The translations under genes and the position numbers were made by a program. A model generated the notes under the pieces. That model was not told the origin of the DNA. It ran no database searches and was given only the letters and a program-made list of their open reading frames with translations. A stretch of DNA of 64,000 nucleotides from Wenjunlia vitaminophila DSM 41686. GTDB taxonomy: Bacteria > Actinomycetota > Actinomycetes > Streptomycetales > Streptomycetaceae. This document shows, piece by piece, positions 35,415-45,066 of this stretch. The first letter of the stretch is position 1. The number at the start of each line of letters is the position of its first letter. The stretch is from positions 185 through 64,184 of the forward strand of contig NZ_KB904669.1 in NCBI RefSeq assembly GCF_000380165.1, given 5' to 3'.

Positions 35415-36692
35415 GTGATTGACCTTCGCCTGCTCCGTGAGGACCCCGACCGGGTACGCGCCTCCCAGCGCGCCCGTGGAGAGGACCCCGACATCGTCGA
35501 TGCCCTGCTCACCGCCGACGAGCGACGCAGGTCCAGTGGGGCGCGTTTCGACGAGCTGCGCGCCCAGCAGAAGGCACTCGGCAAGCGGATACCCGCGGCC
35601 CGCGGCGACGAGAAGGCCGACCTGCTCCGGCAGGCCGGCGAGCTGTCCGCGGCGGTGAAGGCGGCGGACGCCGAGCGGGACGCCGCGCAGGAGGAGGCAC
35701 GGTCCCTGCTGCGCGCGCTGTCCAACGTCATCGACCCGCGGGCCCCGATCGGTGGCGAAGAGGACTTCGTGGTCCTGGAGACCCACGGCGCCCCCCGGGA
35801 CTTCGCCGCCGAGGGGTTCGCTCCCCGGGACCACCTGGACCTGGGACACGCGCTGGGAGCGATCGACACCGAACGGGGAGCGAAGGTCTCCGGCTCCCGC
35901 TTCTACTTCCTCACCGGGATCGGCGCCCTGTTGGAGCTGGCCCTGGTGAACATGGCCGTGGCGCAGGCCACGGAGGCCGGCTTCACCCCCATGATCACCC
36001 CCGCGCTGGTCAAGCCGGCAGCGATGGAGGGCACCGGCTTCCTCGGCCAGGCCGCCGAGAACGTCTACCACCTGGAGCAGGACGACTACTACCTCGTCGG
36101 CACCTCCGAGGTCCCGCTCGCCGGGTACCACATGGACGAGATCCTGGACGCCGACACCCTGCCGCGCCGCTACGCCGGGTTCTCCCCCTGCTTCCGGCGG
36201 GAGGCCGGCACCTACGGCAAGGACACCCGGGGCATCTTCCGCGTCCACCAGTTCGACAAGGTGGAGATGTTCTCCTACGTCCGCCCCGAGGACGCCGACG
36301 CGGAACACCAGCGGCTGCTGGCCTGGGAGAAGGAGTTCCTGACCAGGCTCGAGCTGCCCTTCCGGGTCATCGACCTGCCCTCGGGCGACCTCGGTTCCTC
36401 CGCCGCCCGGAAGTTCGACTGCGAGGCCTGGATACCCACCCAGGGCCGGTACCGGGAGCTCACCTCCACCTCGAACTGCACCGAGTTCCAGGCCCGGCGG
36501 CTGTCGGTGCGCATGCGGGACGAGGCCGGGGTGCGGCCGCTTGCCACGCTCAACGGCACCCTGGTCGCCGTCACCCGGACCATCGTCGCCCTGCTGGAGA
36601 ACCACCAGCGGGCCGACGGCTCGGTGCGGGTGCCGGACGCCCTGCGCCCGTTCCTCGGCGGGCGGGCCACCCTCGATCCGGTCGCGCCGTGA
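35415..36692 (+). CDS. serS: Seryl-tRNA synthetase
   Basis: 425 residues. The N-terminal long coiled-coil arm (about 30-100, binding the long variable arm of tRNA-Ser) is followed by a class II core with motif 2 ([26 protein letters not shown]) and motif 3 ([20 protein letters not shown]). The substrate loop TSEVPL is present. The GTG start at 35415 gives the usual [12 protein letters not shown] beginning. The stop overlaps the next gene. The window also holds a tRNA-Ser gene. Confidence 0.96.
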   Translation: MIDLRLLREDPDRVRASQRARGEDPDIVDALLTADERRRSSGARFDELRAQQKALGKRIPAARGDEKADLLRQAGELSAAVKAADAERDAAQEEARSLLRALSNVIDPRAPIGGEEDFVVLETHGAPRDFAAEGFAPRDHLDLGHALGAIDTERGAKVSGSRFYFLTGIGALLELALVNMAVAQATEAGFTPMITPALVKPAAMEGTGFLGQAAENVYHLEQDDYYLVGTSEVPLAGYHMDEILDADTLPRRYAGFSPCFRREAGTYGKDTRGIFRVHQFDKVEMFSYVRPEDADAEHQRLLAWEKEFLTRLELPFRVIDLPSGDLGSSAARKFDCEAWIPTQGRYRELTSTSNCTEFQARRLSVRMRDEAGVRPLATLNGTLVAVTRTIVALLENHQRADGSVRVPDALRPFLGGRATLDPVAP

Positions 36693-37525
36693 ACGCCCTG
36701 CCGTTCCGCCTGATCGCCACCGACCTCGACGGCACCCTGCTGCGCGAGGACGGCACCGTCTCCGGCCGCACCCGCGACGCCCTGGACGCGGCGTGCGCCG
36801 CCGGGGCCCTCCACGTGGTGGTGACCGGTCGGGCGGTGCCGTGGTCCAGGGGCGTCCTCGACGACCTCGGCTACCGCGGCCTGGCGGTGTGCGGGCAGGG
36901 CGCCCAGGTGTACCACGCCGGGGAGCACCGGCTGCTCACCTCCGTCACCCTGGACCGGCGCACCGCAGCCCTGGCCCTGGCGAAGGTCGAGGCGGAGGTG
37001 GGCCGGTTGGCACTGGCCGCCAACCGGGACGGGGTGGACGGCGAGGTGCTGATCGACCGCGCCTACCGGCTGCACCCGCCGCTCCCGGCCCGGTACGTCG
37101 AGCACCGGGACGAGCTGTGGGAAGCCCCGCTGAACAAGATCTACATCCAGCACCCGACGCTCGACGACGACGAGCTCGCCGACACCGCCCGGGCGGTCGC
37201 CGGTGACCTGGTCGGGGTGACGATGGCCGGCAGGGGCATCGTCGAGCTGCTGCCGCTCGGTCTGACCAAGGCCACCGGGCTGTCCCTCGCCGCCCGCCGT
37301 CTGGGGCTCGGCCGCGCGGACGCCATCGCCTTCGGCGACATGCCCAACGACCTGCCGATGTTCGCCTGGGCCGGGCACGGCGTGGCCATGGCCAACGCCC
37401 ACCCCGAGGTGCGGGCCGCGGCGGACGAGGTCACCGCCTCCAACCAGGACGACGGCATCGCGCTGGTGCTGGAGCGGCTCCTGGACGCGGCGGGCGCCCC
37501 GCCCGACCGTCCACAACCTGTGTGA
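36689..37525 (+). CDS. HAD-superfamily (Cof/IIB) phosphatase
   Basis: 278 residues. Motif I is [11 protein letters not shown], motif II is in VVVTGRAVP, the Lys is in KATGLSLAA, and motif IV is [13 protein letters not shown]. The type IIB cap lies between. Such enzymes dephosphorylate sugar phosphates or phosphorylated cofactors; the substrate is unknown. GTG 36689 overlaps the serS stop (GTGA). A paralogue of similar layout is at 50864. Confidence 0.9.
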   Translation: MNALPFRLIATDLDGTLLREDGTVSGRTRDALDAACAAGALHVVVTGRAVPWSRGVLDDLGYRGLAVCGQGAQVYHAGEHRLLTSVTLDRRTAALALAKVEAEVGRLALAANRDGVDGEVLIDRAYRLHPPLPARYVEHRDELWEAPLNKIYIQHPTLDDDELADTARAVAGDLVGVTMAGRGIVELLPLGLTKATGLSLAARRLGLGRADAIAFGDMPNDLPMFAWAGHGVAMANAHPEVRAAADEVTASNQDDGIALVLERLLDAAGAPPDRPQPV

Positions 37526-37565
37526 CGGCGGAACGGGGCGCCACCCGTGGCGGGCTGGGGCGGCC

Positions 37566-38288
37566 CTAGTTCTCCCCGGCGAGCGTGAACGACCGCAGGC
37601 GGTGGCCCGCGAACCAGGTGGCCGCGCAGGTCACCACGACCAGCAGCACACCCGCCACCGGCAGGGCCACCGAGGCGTCCACCACGTCGTCGCCGGCGAT
37701 CCGTTCGGCCAGGGAGAGCGACCACTGGAGCACGCTCAGCGTCCTCGCGCCCTCGATCAGCCCACAGAACAGCCCCTCCCACACCAGTGCGTAGACCAGC
37801 CCGACCACCACCGCGTGCCGGGTCACCACGCCGAGCAGCAGGAAGATCGAGCTGTAGGCGATCGACGCCACCACGGCGGCGAGCCCGTAGGCGACCGCGA
37901 CCTGGCCGTCCGCCCCGGCCAGCACCAGGCCCGCGATGAAGGTGGGCACCGCCGCGAAGGTCAGGGTCACCGAGGCTGCCACCAGCAGCTTCGTCAAGAT
38001 GATCTTGAACCTGGACACCGGCTTCGACAGCAGGTACACGATGGAGCCGTCGTCGATCTCCGGGCCGATGGTGCCCGTGCCGGCGATCACCCCGACCAGG
38101 GGCACCACGGTGCCCACAGCGAACCCGGCCAGCACGTCCCTGATCGTCCTGTCCTCCACGTCCGTCATCGCCTGCACCGCCGCGGCGATGACGACCAGCA
38201 GCACCGGCAGGATCACCAGCAGGGCGGTTCGGCGGCGGCCCAGCACCCCGCGCAGGGTGAGCCGGGCGACAGTTGCGTTGATGTACAC
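37566..38288 (-). CDS. ABC-2-type transporter permease
   Basis: 240 residues with about six membrane segments and an early VARLTLRGVLGRRRTALLVI block typical of ABC-2 permeases. I start it at the GTG 38288, which has GAGG 5 bases upstream; an earlier GTG at 38297 is possible. It is the last gene of a four-gene operon read right to left (41082 to 37566) with two ATPase/permease pairs. Confidence 0.85.
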   Translation of the reverse strand: MYINATVARLTLRGVLGRRRTALLVILPVLLVVIAAAVQAMTDVEDRTIRDVLAGFAVGTVVPLVGVIAGTGTIGPEIDDGSIVYLLSKPVSRFKIILTKLLVAASVTLTFAAVPTFIAGLVLAGADGQVAVAYGLAAVVASIAYSSIFLLLGVVTRHAVVVGLVYALVWEGLFCGLIEGARTLSVLQWSLSLAERIAGDDVVDASVALPVAGVLLVVVTCAATWFAGHRLRSFTLAGEN

Positions 38289-38301
38289 GTTCCTCACGCC
38301 C

Positions 38302-39219
38302 TTACGCCGCGACCAGGTAGGAGAAGACGCTTTCGAGCGACTCGTCCGACGGGGACACCTCGAACAGCCTGATGCCCGCGTCCTTCGCCACCCGTGGCAG
38401 GAGTTCGGTGAAGCCACGGAAGTCCACCGCCTGGACCCGCAGCGCCCGCTCCCGCACGTCCAGTTCGATGCCGCTGGTCGAGGCGTCGGCGATCAGTGCG
38501 GCGGCCAGCGCCCGGTCGTCGGAGGACCGGATCAGGTAACGGTGGGGCCGGTCGGTCATCAACCGCCGGATCTCCCTGAAGTCCCCGGACGCGGCGTGCC
38601 GGCCGGCAACCACCACCTCGATGTGGTGGGCGAGCTGCTCCACCTCCTCCAGGATGTGCGAGGAGAACAGCACGGTGCGGCCGTCGGCGCCCATCTGCCG
38701 CAGCAGGTCCATCAGGTGCAGCCGCTGCCGGGGGTCCATGCCGTTGAACGGCTCGTCGAGCAGGAGCACCGACGGCTCGTGGACCAGGGCCGAGGCCATC
38801 TTCACCCGCTGCCGCATGCCCTTGGAGTAGGTGGATATCTTCCGGTCCTGCGCCGCGGTCATCTCCACCGTGTCCAGCGCCCGGCGGGCGGCGGCCCCCG
38901 GGTCGGCGAGGCCGTGCAGCTCGGCGTTGGCGACGACGAACTCCGCACCGGTGAGGAAGTCGTACATGCTCTCCCGTTCCGGGACGAGGCCGATCTCCCG
39001 GTACGACTGCTCGTTCCGCCAGATCGTCCTCCCGTCCAGGGTGACCGTGCCGGAGGACGGCGCGAGGAAGCCGCTCATCATGTGGATCAGGGTGGACTTG
39101 CCCGCGCCGTTGGGGCCCAGCAGGCCGGTGACCCCCGGGCCGATCTCCATGGTCACGTCGTTGACCGCGACGACGTTGCCGAACCAGCGCGAAACGTGAT
39201 CGATGGTCAGGGTCGTCAT
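38302..39219 (-). CDS. ABC transporter ATP-binding protein
   Basis: 305 residues. Walker A GPNGAGKST, signature YSKGMRQRV, Walker B VLLLDEPFNGMD and switch His in SSHILEEV are present. The C-terminal extension (about 215-305) has the regulatory tail often seen in ABC-2 exporters. It pairs with the permease genes on either side; its start overlaps the end of the upstream permease (ATGA). Confidence 0.92.
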   Translation of the reverse strand: MTTLTIDHVSRWFGNVVAVNDVTMEIGPGVTGLLGPNGAGKSTLIHMMSGFLAPSSGTVTLDGRTIWRNEQSYREIGLVPERESMYDFLTGAEFVVANAELHGLADPGAAARRALDTVEMTAAQDRKISTYSKGMRQRVKMASALVHEPSVLLLDEPFNGMDPRQRLHLMDLLRQMGADGRTVLFSSHILEEVEQLAHHIEVVVAGRHAASGDFREIRRLMTDRPHRYLIRSSDDRALAAALIADASTSGIELDVRERALRVQAVDFRGFTELLPRVAKDAGIRLFEVSPSDESLESVFSYLVAA

Positions 39220-40109
39220 GACAGACCGACCTTCCGGTAGCGCCGCATCAGCAGGCCGAACGAGGCCGCGACGAGGCCGAGGAGGACAAGGAGGAAGACG
39301 AACCCGGCGCCGTTGCCCGGGGGGCCCTGCGGGCCGGCGGGGGTGGCTCCCAGGGCCCAGCTCTGTACCCCGTCCAGGATCGTCACCGGGGAGAACAGCC
39401 CGAGCCAGCCCGCCACGTCGTGGTTGCCCTCGTTGTCAGCGACTTCCTGGAGGCTGCTGACGGCACCGTAACTGATCGTGAACAGGGCGATGATGGCCGC
39501 GACCCCGAAGCCCCGGCGCGGGGTGAGCGCCGCGACCACCAGGCTCAGGCCCGCGTAGAGCAGGGAGAGCAGCAGCGCCGCGACCAGCCCCTGGGCGAAG
39601 CCCTCGGTCTGTTCCGCGAACGGGAGCTTCGCCAACAGCGCCCCGACGTAGAGCACCAGCAGCGGCGTCACCAGGAGCACCAGCAGGGCCCCGGTCAGCG
39701 CCAGGAACTTCGCCACCACGTAGTCGATGCGTTCGATCGGCCGGGAGAAGTAGAGGGGGATCATCTTGAACCGCAGGTCGCGCGAGACCGCCTGCGGGGC
39801 CTGGGCGGCCACGAAGAGAGTGATGACGGCCTGGAGGTAGATGGCGTAACGGGTGTACTCCAGCGGCAGTTCGTCGGCGTCGGTGGCCACCGCCACCGCG
39901 ACGATGATCAGGGCCGGCAGGGACATCACCGCGTAGAGGATCATCGGCAGCACCTTGGACTTGCCCGACCTGCCGAGTCCGTAGGCACCGCGCAGGCTCT
40001 GCAGGAACAGGGACCGGGCTGCGTAGCCGCGCCCGAGCCTGGGGCCGTCGTAGTGGCGGTACCCGATGTCGTGGATGACACCGGTGTGGGTGTCAGGGCG
40101 TGCTGGCAC
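39216..40109 (-). CDS. ABC-2-type transporter permease
   Basis: 297 residues with about six membrane segments after an N-terminal cytoplasmic stretch (GYRHYDGPRLGRGYAARSLF). I chose GTG 40109, which has GGAAGGGAG upstream. It overlaps the preceding ATPase gene by 17 bases. The substrate is unknown. Confidence 0.83.
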   Translation of the reverse strand: MPARPDTHTGVIHDIGYRHYDGPRLGRGYAARSLFLQSLRGAYGLGRSGKSKVLPMILYAVMSLPALIIVAVAVATDADELPLEYTRYAIYLQAVITLFVAAQAPQAVSRDLRFKMIPLYFSRPIERIDYVVAKFLALTGALLVLLVTPLLVLYVGALLAKLPFAEQTEGFAQGLVAALLLSLLYAGLSLVVAALTPRRGFGVAAIIALFTISYGAVSSLQEVADNEGNHDVAGWLGLFSPVTILDGVQSWALGATPAGPQGPPGNGAGFVFLLVLLGLVAASFGLLMRRYRKVGLS

Positions 40110-41082
40110 TGCCGCGGCTCCCTTCCTTCTCGTGCTGGCCCCGGAACGGAACGGGCTGGGCATCCGGCGTCTGCGGACGGAAGAGCTCGACGATGCCGTG
40201 CCGGCGCTGTTCCATGCGGACCAGGCCGAGACCGAGGCCGGCCACCGCGTCGCGCACGGTGTCGTAGGTGGACTCGTCCGAGACGTCCACCAGCAGCAGG
40301 CGCCCGTCCGCGGTCACGGCCACACCGCTGCCCACCAGCGCCGCGCACACCGCGGCGGCGCCGTCCGGGTGCCGTTCGCTGTCCGTGACCTCCACCGCCA
40401 TGGTCTGGGTGGCCTGGGTGAACTCCGCGGTGGACTGGGAGCGCAGCAGCGTTCCGCCGTCGATGACCACCACGTGGTCGCAGGTGCGCTCAAGCTCGCC
40501 CAGCAGGTGCGAGGTGACCAGCACGGAGATCCCGAAGTCGGTGTGGACCCGCCGGATCAGGTCCAGCATCTCGTCCCTGCCGACCGGGTCGAGGCCGTTG
40601 GTCGGCTCGTCCAGCAGGACGAGTTGCGGGTCGTGGACGAGCGCCTGGGCCAGCTTCACCCGCTGTTTCATGCCGGTGGAGTAACCCCCGATGGGGCGGT
40701 AGCGCTCCTCGTAGAGCCCGACGTGGCGCAGGGTGTCCGCGGTGCGCTCGCGGGCCGCGGCGGTGGGCAGGCCCGACATCCGCGCCATGTGGAGGACGAA
40801 CTCCGTGGCCGAGACGTCGGGGGGCAGGCACTCGTGTTCGGGCATGTACCCCACTCGTTCGCGGATCTTGGAGCCGTCCCTGACGACGTCCAGACCGAGC
40901 ACGGACGCGCGCCCCTCGGACGCCGCCAACAGCCCGAGCAGGATCTTGATCAGAGTGGACTTCCCGGCCCCGTTCGACCCGACGAGTCCGACGACGCCCG
41001 GCTCGATGTCCAGGGTGAGCCGGTCCAGCGCAGTCACCCGTGGGTACCTCTTGGTGAGGCTTTCCGTAGTGATCACAGACAC
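40093..41082 (-). CDS. ABC transporter ATP-binding protein, first gene of the operon
   Basis: 329 residues. Walker A GSNGAGKST, signature YSTGMKQRV, Walker B VLLDEPTNGLDP and TSHLLGEL are present. Its layout matches the second ATPase at 38302, and the pair may form a heterodimer. GTG 41082 is preceded by a sequence without a strong ribosome site. The operon promoter should lie in 41083-41280, facing the divergent hydrolase gene. Confidence 0.9.
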   Translation of the reverse strand: MSVITTESLTKRYPRVTALDRLTLDIEPGVVGLVGSNGAGKSTLIKILLGLLAASEGRASVLGLDVVRDGSKIRERVGYMPEHECLPPDVSATEFVLHMARMSGLPTAAARERTADTLRHVGLYEERYRPIGGYSTGMKQRVKLAQALVHDPQLVLLDEPTNGLDPVGRDEMLDLIRRVHTDFGISVLVTSHLLGELERTCDHVVVIDGGTLLRSQSTAEFTQATQTMAVEVTDSERHPDGAAAVCAALVGSGVAVTADGRLLLVDVSDESTYDTVRDAVAGLGLGLVRMEQRRHGIVELFRPQTPDAQPVPFRGQHEKEGSRGSASTP

Positions 41083-41420
41083 GTTTCGAAGGTAGTGGTG
41101 CCGGGAACCGCCGGCGTCAGCCCTGAGGAGCAGATGCTCCGTAGTCCTTTCGGCAGCCGTCCCGTAGGGGATCGCCTCAGGGGACGAGGTTGGGCGACGG
41201 TGGGTTGCCGGCCATTGACACTGACACCAACTACTGTCACAGTGAGTGATGGCGATGTTACGGACCAAAGGAGCCGGAGTCAGGCTGCGCCGGAGTCAGG
41301 CTGCGCCGGCCAGTGTCTGGGACCTGTGTCTGGGACCTGTGTCTGGGGGCCAGAGTCTGGGGCCCTGAGTCGCAAGGGGCGGCCTGAGCCGGAAGCGGCC
41401 TGAGTTTCGAGGGGGGCAGG
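41083..41420. other. Divergent promoter region with short tandem repeats
   Basis: A -35-like TTGACA at 41215 lies beside an 11-bp palindrome ACTGTCACAGT (41232-41242). Further right are a 16-bp unit GCCGGAGTCAGGCTGC twice in tandem (41273-41304) and a 13-bp unit TGTCTGGGACCTG about 2.6 times (41314-41347). The repeats fall in the likely 5' leader of the hydrolase-reductase gene. Confidence 0.6.
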
Positions 41421-43217
41421 GTGAGGGTGGAGGAGAGCGGGGACGACCCCGTGGGAGCCGGCGGGGCGAAGCATCGCCGTGCGGGGCCCGATCGGGTGCG
41501 GCGGGTCGCGGCGGCCGGAGTGGAGCTTGCCGTCGCCGAGTGGGGCGATGCCGGTCGGCCCACGGTGCTCCTGCTGCACGGCTACCCGGACACCAAGGAG
41601 GTCTGGGCGGGTGTCGCCGAGCGGCTGCGCGACCGCTTCCACGTCGTGGCCTACGACGTGCGGGGCCACGGTCAGTCAACTGCTCCCCGCCCGGCCCGCG
41701 GCGGCTACCGGCTGCGGCGCCTGGCCGACGACTTCGCCGCCGTGCTCGAGGCGGTGAGCCCCGGGCGGCCGGTGCACCTGGTGGGCCACGACTGGGGTTC
41801 CGTCCAGGGCTGGGAGTTCGTCTCCCTGGAGCGGTTCGACGGGCGGCTCGCCTCGTTCACCTCGATCTCCGGTCCCGGCCTCGACCACCTGGGCCTGTGG
41901 TTCAGGGAGCGCGGACGCCGGCCGTCCCCTCCGCGGCTCGCCCGGCTCGCCGAGCAGTCGCTGCGCTCCTGGTACGTCTACGCGCTGCACGCACCGGTCG
42001 TCCCCGAGCTCGCCTGGCGCGGCCCCCTGGGCGCGGCATGGCCCCGGCTCCTGGCACGCCGGGAGAAGCTACCCGCCGGGGACTACCCCACGGCGACGCT
42101 GCCCCGGGACGCGGCGCACGGCGCCCGCCTGTACCGGGACAACGTCCGCGAGCGGATGCTGCGCCCGCGCACCGACGCTCGGGCCCGGGTGCCGGTCCAG
42201 CTCGTCACCCCGACCAGGGACCCGTTCCTCTCCCCGCACGTCTACGACGACCTCGACCGGTGGGCGCCCCGGTTGCTGCGCCGCACCCTCGCCGCAGGAC
42301 ACTGGTTGCCCCGGGCCAGGCCCGAGTTGCTGGCCCGGTGGATCGACGGCTTCGTGCGGGACGTGGAGCGGGGTGCGGTCCCCACCGGGACGGTCGGGGC
42401 GTTCGACGGCCGGCTGGTGCTGGTCACCGGCGCGGCCAGCGGGATAGGGCGGGCAACAGCGCTGGCGTTCGCCGCCGCCGGTGCGCGCGTGGTCGCCGTG
42501 GACCGTGACGGCGAGGGGGCGGCCCGCACCGCCGACGAGGCCGAGCGCGCCGGGGCGGAGGCGGCCTGGGCGGAGGTCGTCGACGTCGGTGACGCGGAGG
42601 CGATGACCGCTCTTGCGGACAGGGTGCACGGCACGTACGGCGTCCTGGACGTCCTGGTCAACAACGCTGGAGTGGGCATATCGGGCCCGTTCCTCGCCAC
42701 CTCCCCGGAGGACTGGCGACGCACCCTGGACGTGAACCTGTGGGGTGTCATCCACGGTTGCCGCCTGTTCGGCGCGCGCATGGCCGAGCGCGGCCAGGGC
42801 GGGCACATCGTCAACATCGCGTCCGCGGCGGCCTACCAGCCGTCCCGGCTGCTGCCCGCGTACGGCACCACGAAGGCCGCGGTGCTGATGCTGACCGAGT
42901 GCCTGCGCCTGGAGCTCGCCGGGAGGGGGATAGGGGTGAGCGCGGTCTGTCCGGGCTTCGTGAACACCTCGATCACCACGGGCACCAGGTTCGTCGGTGT
43001 CTCCGACGCCGAGCAGGAGCGGCTCCGGGACGCGTCGGCCCGGTGGTACGGCCGGCGTGACTACCCACCGGAGAAGGCGGCCACCGCGGTGCTGCGGGCC
43101 GTCGAGAAGGACGCCGCGGTCGTGCCGGTCACGCCCGAGGCCCGGGCGTTGCTGCTGCTCTCGCGGCTGTCCCCCACGGGCCGACGCGCCATCGGCCGGG
43201 TGTCCCCGTCGCTGTAA
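41421..43217 (+). CDS. Epoxide hydrolase-like alpha/beta hydrolase fused to a short-chain dehydrogenase (EphD type)
   Basis: 598 residues. The N-terminal half (about 25-315) is an alpha/beta hydrolase with HGYPDTKEVW and the nucleophile elbow VGHDWGS, where Asp is the nucleophile as in epoxide hydrolases. The C-terminal half (about 325-598) is an SDR with LVTGAASGIGRATA (NAD(P) binding), NNAGV, and catalytic Ser plus YGTTK. This is the layout of mycobacterial EphD. GTG 41421 follows AGGGGGG. A MerR-type regulator gene follows 61 bases downstream. The substrate is unknown; lipid-type epoxides are a reasonable guess. Confidence 0.9.
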   Translation: MRVEESGDDPVGAGGAKHRRAGPDRVRRVAAAGVELAVAEWGDAGRPTVLLLHGYPDTKEVWAGVAERLRDRFHVVAYDVRGHGQSTAPRPARGGYRLRRLADDFAAVLEAVSPGRPVHLVGHDWGSVQGWEFVSLERFDGRLASFTSISGPGLDHLGLWFRERGRRPSPPRLARLAEQSLRSWYVYALHAPVVPELAWRGPLGAAWPRLLARREKLPAGDYPTATLPRDAAHGARLYRDNVRERMLRPRTDARARVPVQLVTPTRDPFLSPHVYDDLDRWAPRLLRRTLAAGHWLPRARPELLARWIDGFVRDVERGAVPTGTVGAFDGRLVLVTGAASGIGRATALAFAAAGARVVAVDRDGEGAARTADEAERAGAEAAWAEVVDVGDAEAMTALADRVHGTYGVLDVLVNNAGVGISGPFLATSPEDWRRTLDVNLWGVIHGCRLFGARMAERGQGGHIVNIASAAAYQPSRLLPAYGTTKAAVLMLTECLRLELAGRGIGVSAVCPGFVNTSITTGTRFVGVSDAEQERLRDASARWYGRRDYPPEKAATAVLRAVEKDAAVVPVTPEARALLLLSRLSPTGRRAIGRVSPSL

Positions 43218-43278
43218 GGTGCGTGATCACTCCGCCAGCTCCGTCCACGCCACCGCGACGGTCCATCAGGGGGCCTGC

Positions 43279-44277
43279 TTGTCCGAGTACCGCATCGAAG
43301 ACCTGGCGCGCTCCACCGGCACCACCGTGCGCAACATCCGCGCCTACCAGGACCGCGGACTACTGCCCAAACCCAGCAGACGCGGGCGGGTCAACGTCTA
43401 CGACGACGACCACCTGGCCCGCTTGCGACAGATCGCCGGGCTGCTGGAGCGCGGGTACACCCTCGCCAGCATCAAGGAGCTGCTGGACGCCTGGGACAGC
43501 GGCCGGGGGCTCGACGGCGTGCTGGAACTGCTCGCCGAGGTGGACCGGCCCTGGTCCGACGAGACGCCGGCCCGGCTCACCCACCAACAGCTCGCCGAGG
43601 CCTTCGGGGCCGGCGACGCCGAGGCCGTCGCCGAAGCCGTCTCCCTGGGGGTGCTTGAGCCCGATGAGGACGGGGGTTATCTGGTGCCGAGCCCCCAGCT
43701 CCTGTCCGTCGTCATCGAACTGCACGCCGCGGGGGTTCCGCTGGCTGCCGTCTCCGGACACCTACGGGAGTTGCGGGCCCAGGTCGAGCACATAGCCCGA
43801 CGGTTCGTGGACTTCGCCCGTGAGCACGTCTTCCAGCGCTGTGAGGTCAGCCCGCCCACGGACTCGGCGGCGGCACGAGCCGCCGAGCTGGTCCGCCGGA
43901 TGCGCCCACTGGCCCGGCAGAGCGTGGACGTCGAGCTGGCCCGGGCCATGCGTACCCTGGCCACCCGCCACCTCCAGCACGCCCTGGGCTCCTCGGTGGC
44001 GTACCCGGGTCCTTACGAGCCCACGGTCACCTTCGCCCAACGACCTCACGGGTCCCCCGCTGACCGGCGCGAGCCCCGGTCCGCCACGCCGCCGTCCCCC
44101 GGGCAGGTCCGGCACCTCGTCCTCGACCTCGACCACCGCGACGCCCAGCAGCTCGCCGCGGACGCCCTGCCGCCCGGCGTCGAGCTGAGGGTCACCATCC
44201 CCGAGGAGACCGCGTCGCTGCTGCGCGTGTTGCTGGAACGCGCCGCCCCCGGCCCCTCACGCGACAACGCGCCCTGA
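43279..44277 (+). CDS. MerR-family transcriptional regulator
   Basis: 332 residues. The winged-helix HTH at the N-terminus reads YRIEDLARSTGTTVRNIRAY, with RRGRVNVYDDDHLARL. A long effector part follows without the cysteine pattern of metal-sensing MerR proteins, so it may sense an organic compound. The best start is TTG 43279, with CAGGGGG upstream; no ATG or GTG fits the HTH. It lies downstream of the hydrolase-reductase and may control it. Confidence 0.88.
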   Translation: MSEYRIEDLARSTGTTVRNIRAYQDRGLLPKPSRRGRVNVYDDDHLARLRQIAGLLERGYTLASIKELLDAWDSGRGLDGVLELLAEVDRPWSDETPARLTHQQLAEAFGAGDAEAVAEAVSLGVLEPDEDGGYLVPSPQLLSVVIELHAAGVPLAAVSGHLRELRAQVEHIARRFVDFAREHVFQRCEVSPPTDSAAARAAELVRRMRPLARQSVDVELARAMRTLATRHLQHALGSSVAYPGPYEPTVTFAQRPHGSPADRREPRSATPPSPGQVRHLVLDLDHRDAQQLAADALPPGVELRVTIPEETASLLRVLLERAAPGPSRDNAP

Positions 44278-44315
44278 TCGGTGCAGGGGGCGGATTCCGG
44301 GGATCGTCGCAACCC

Positions 44316-44756
44316 GTGATCGCTGGCGTCTCTGCCGAGCAGTGTCAGCAGTGGCTCGGCTGGGAGTCTCCAGACAGAACGAGCCTCATGCATGACGGAT
44401 CGGACTGGCCGACGGACAGACTGACCGCGCTCCGACTCGGTAGGCGGCTGGTTGCGGAGGTTCCGGCATCGGGGCCAGGTCGCCGCGCATTCGTGGACAT
44501 CCGCCCCGTGCTGATCGAGCCCGATGTCCAGGCTCGGGACGAAGGATGGGTTCGCAGTGACGGTGAACGCAGCTTTCGGCTGGAGCATTGGGAGTACGAC
44601 TGCGAGCACATGGATGGCTTCGACTACGACATCGGCTCAGCCCTCATCGGGTCCGCCAACGCCCCGGACGAGTCTGAGCTGAGCACCGTGCTCAACGCCT
44701 GGGGCGTCCGGCCCGACCTCTTCGTGTACCCCTGGGAAAGCGACGATCCCAGGTAG
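44316..44756 (+). CDS. Hypothetical protein
   Basis: 146 residues from GTG 44316. Acidic, no signal peptide or membrane segment, with a C-terminal block YDIGSALIGSANAPDESELS. Codons such as AGA and CGA and lower GC than the neighbours suggest recent acquisition. I recognise no family. The start is uncertain because no good ribosome site is visible. Confidence 0.5.
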   Translation: MIAGVSAEQCQQWLGWESPDRTSLMHDGSDWPTDRLTALRLGRRLVAEVPASGPGRRAFVDIRPVLIEPDVQARDEGWVRSDGERSFRLEHWEYDCEHMDGFDYDIGSALIGSANAPDESELSTVLNAWGVRPDLFVYPWESDDPR

Positions 44757-45066
44757 ACGGAGATCAGCTCAGTGGAGCTGTCAGCGCACGCGGAGGCATG
44801 GCTGGGGCTTTCCCAGCCGAGCGTCCTGCGTGGGCGGCTGTTCAATTCGGCGGCGACGGCGGCCAGGTGCTCGGGGCTGAGGGCTGAGGGCTGAGGAATC
44901 CCTGACCGGCGCGGCGGCCCCGGCCCCTCCCCGGGCGGGGCCCCCTGACCCGGCGCACACCGCCGGCGCACCCCTCACCGCCCCTCCACCGGCGCCCCCG
45001 ACCAACACCCCACCGACCCCCACCCGCCAGCGAACCCCTGCCAGCGGGCCGACCCCCGGGCGCGCC
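44757..45066. other. Intergenic region, no gene seen
   Basis: About 310 bases between the hypothetical gene and the end of proS. It includes GGGGCTGAGGGCTGAGGGCTGAGG (three 7-bp units near 44874-44894), written here only as a short repeat, and a C-rich stretch (44935-45050). No terminator hairpin is clear. Confidence 0.45.
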
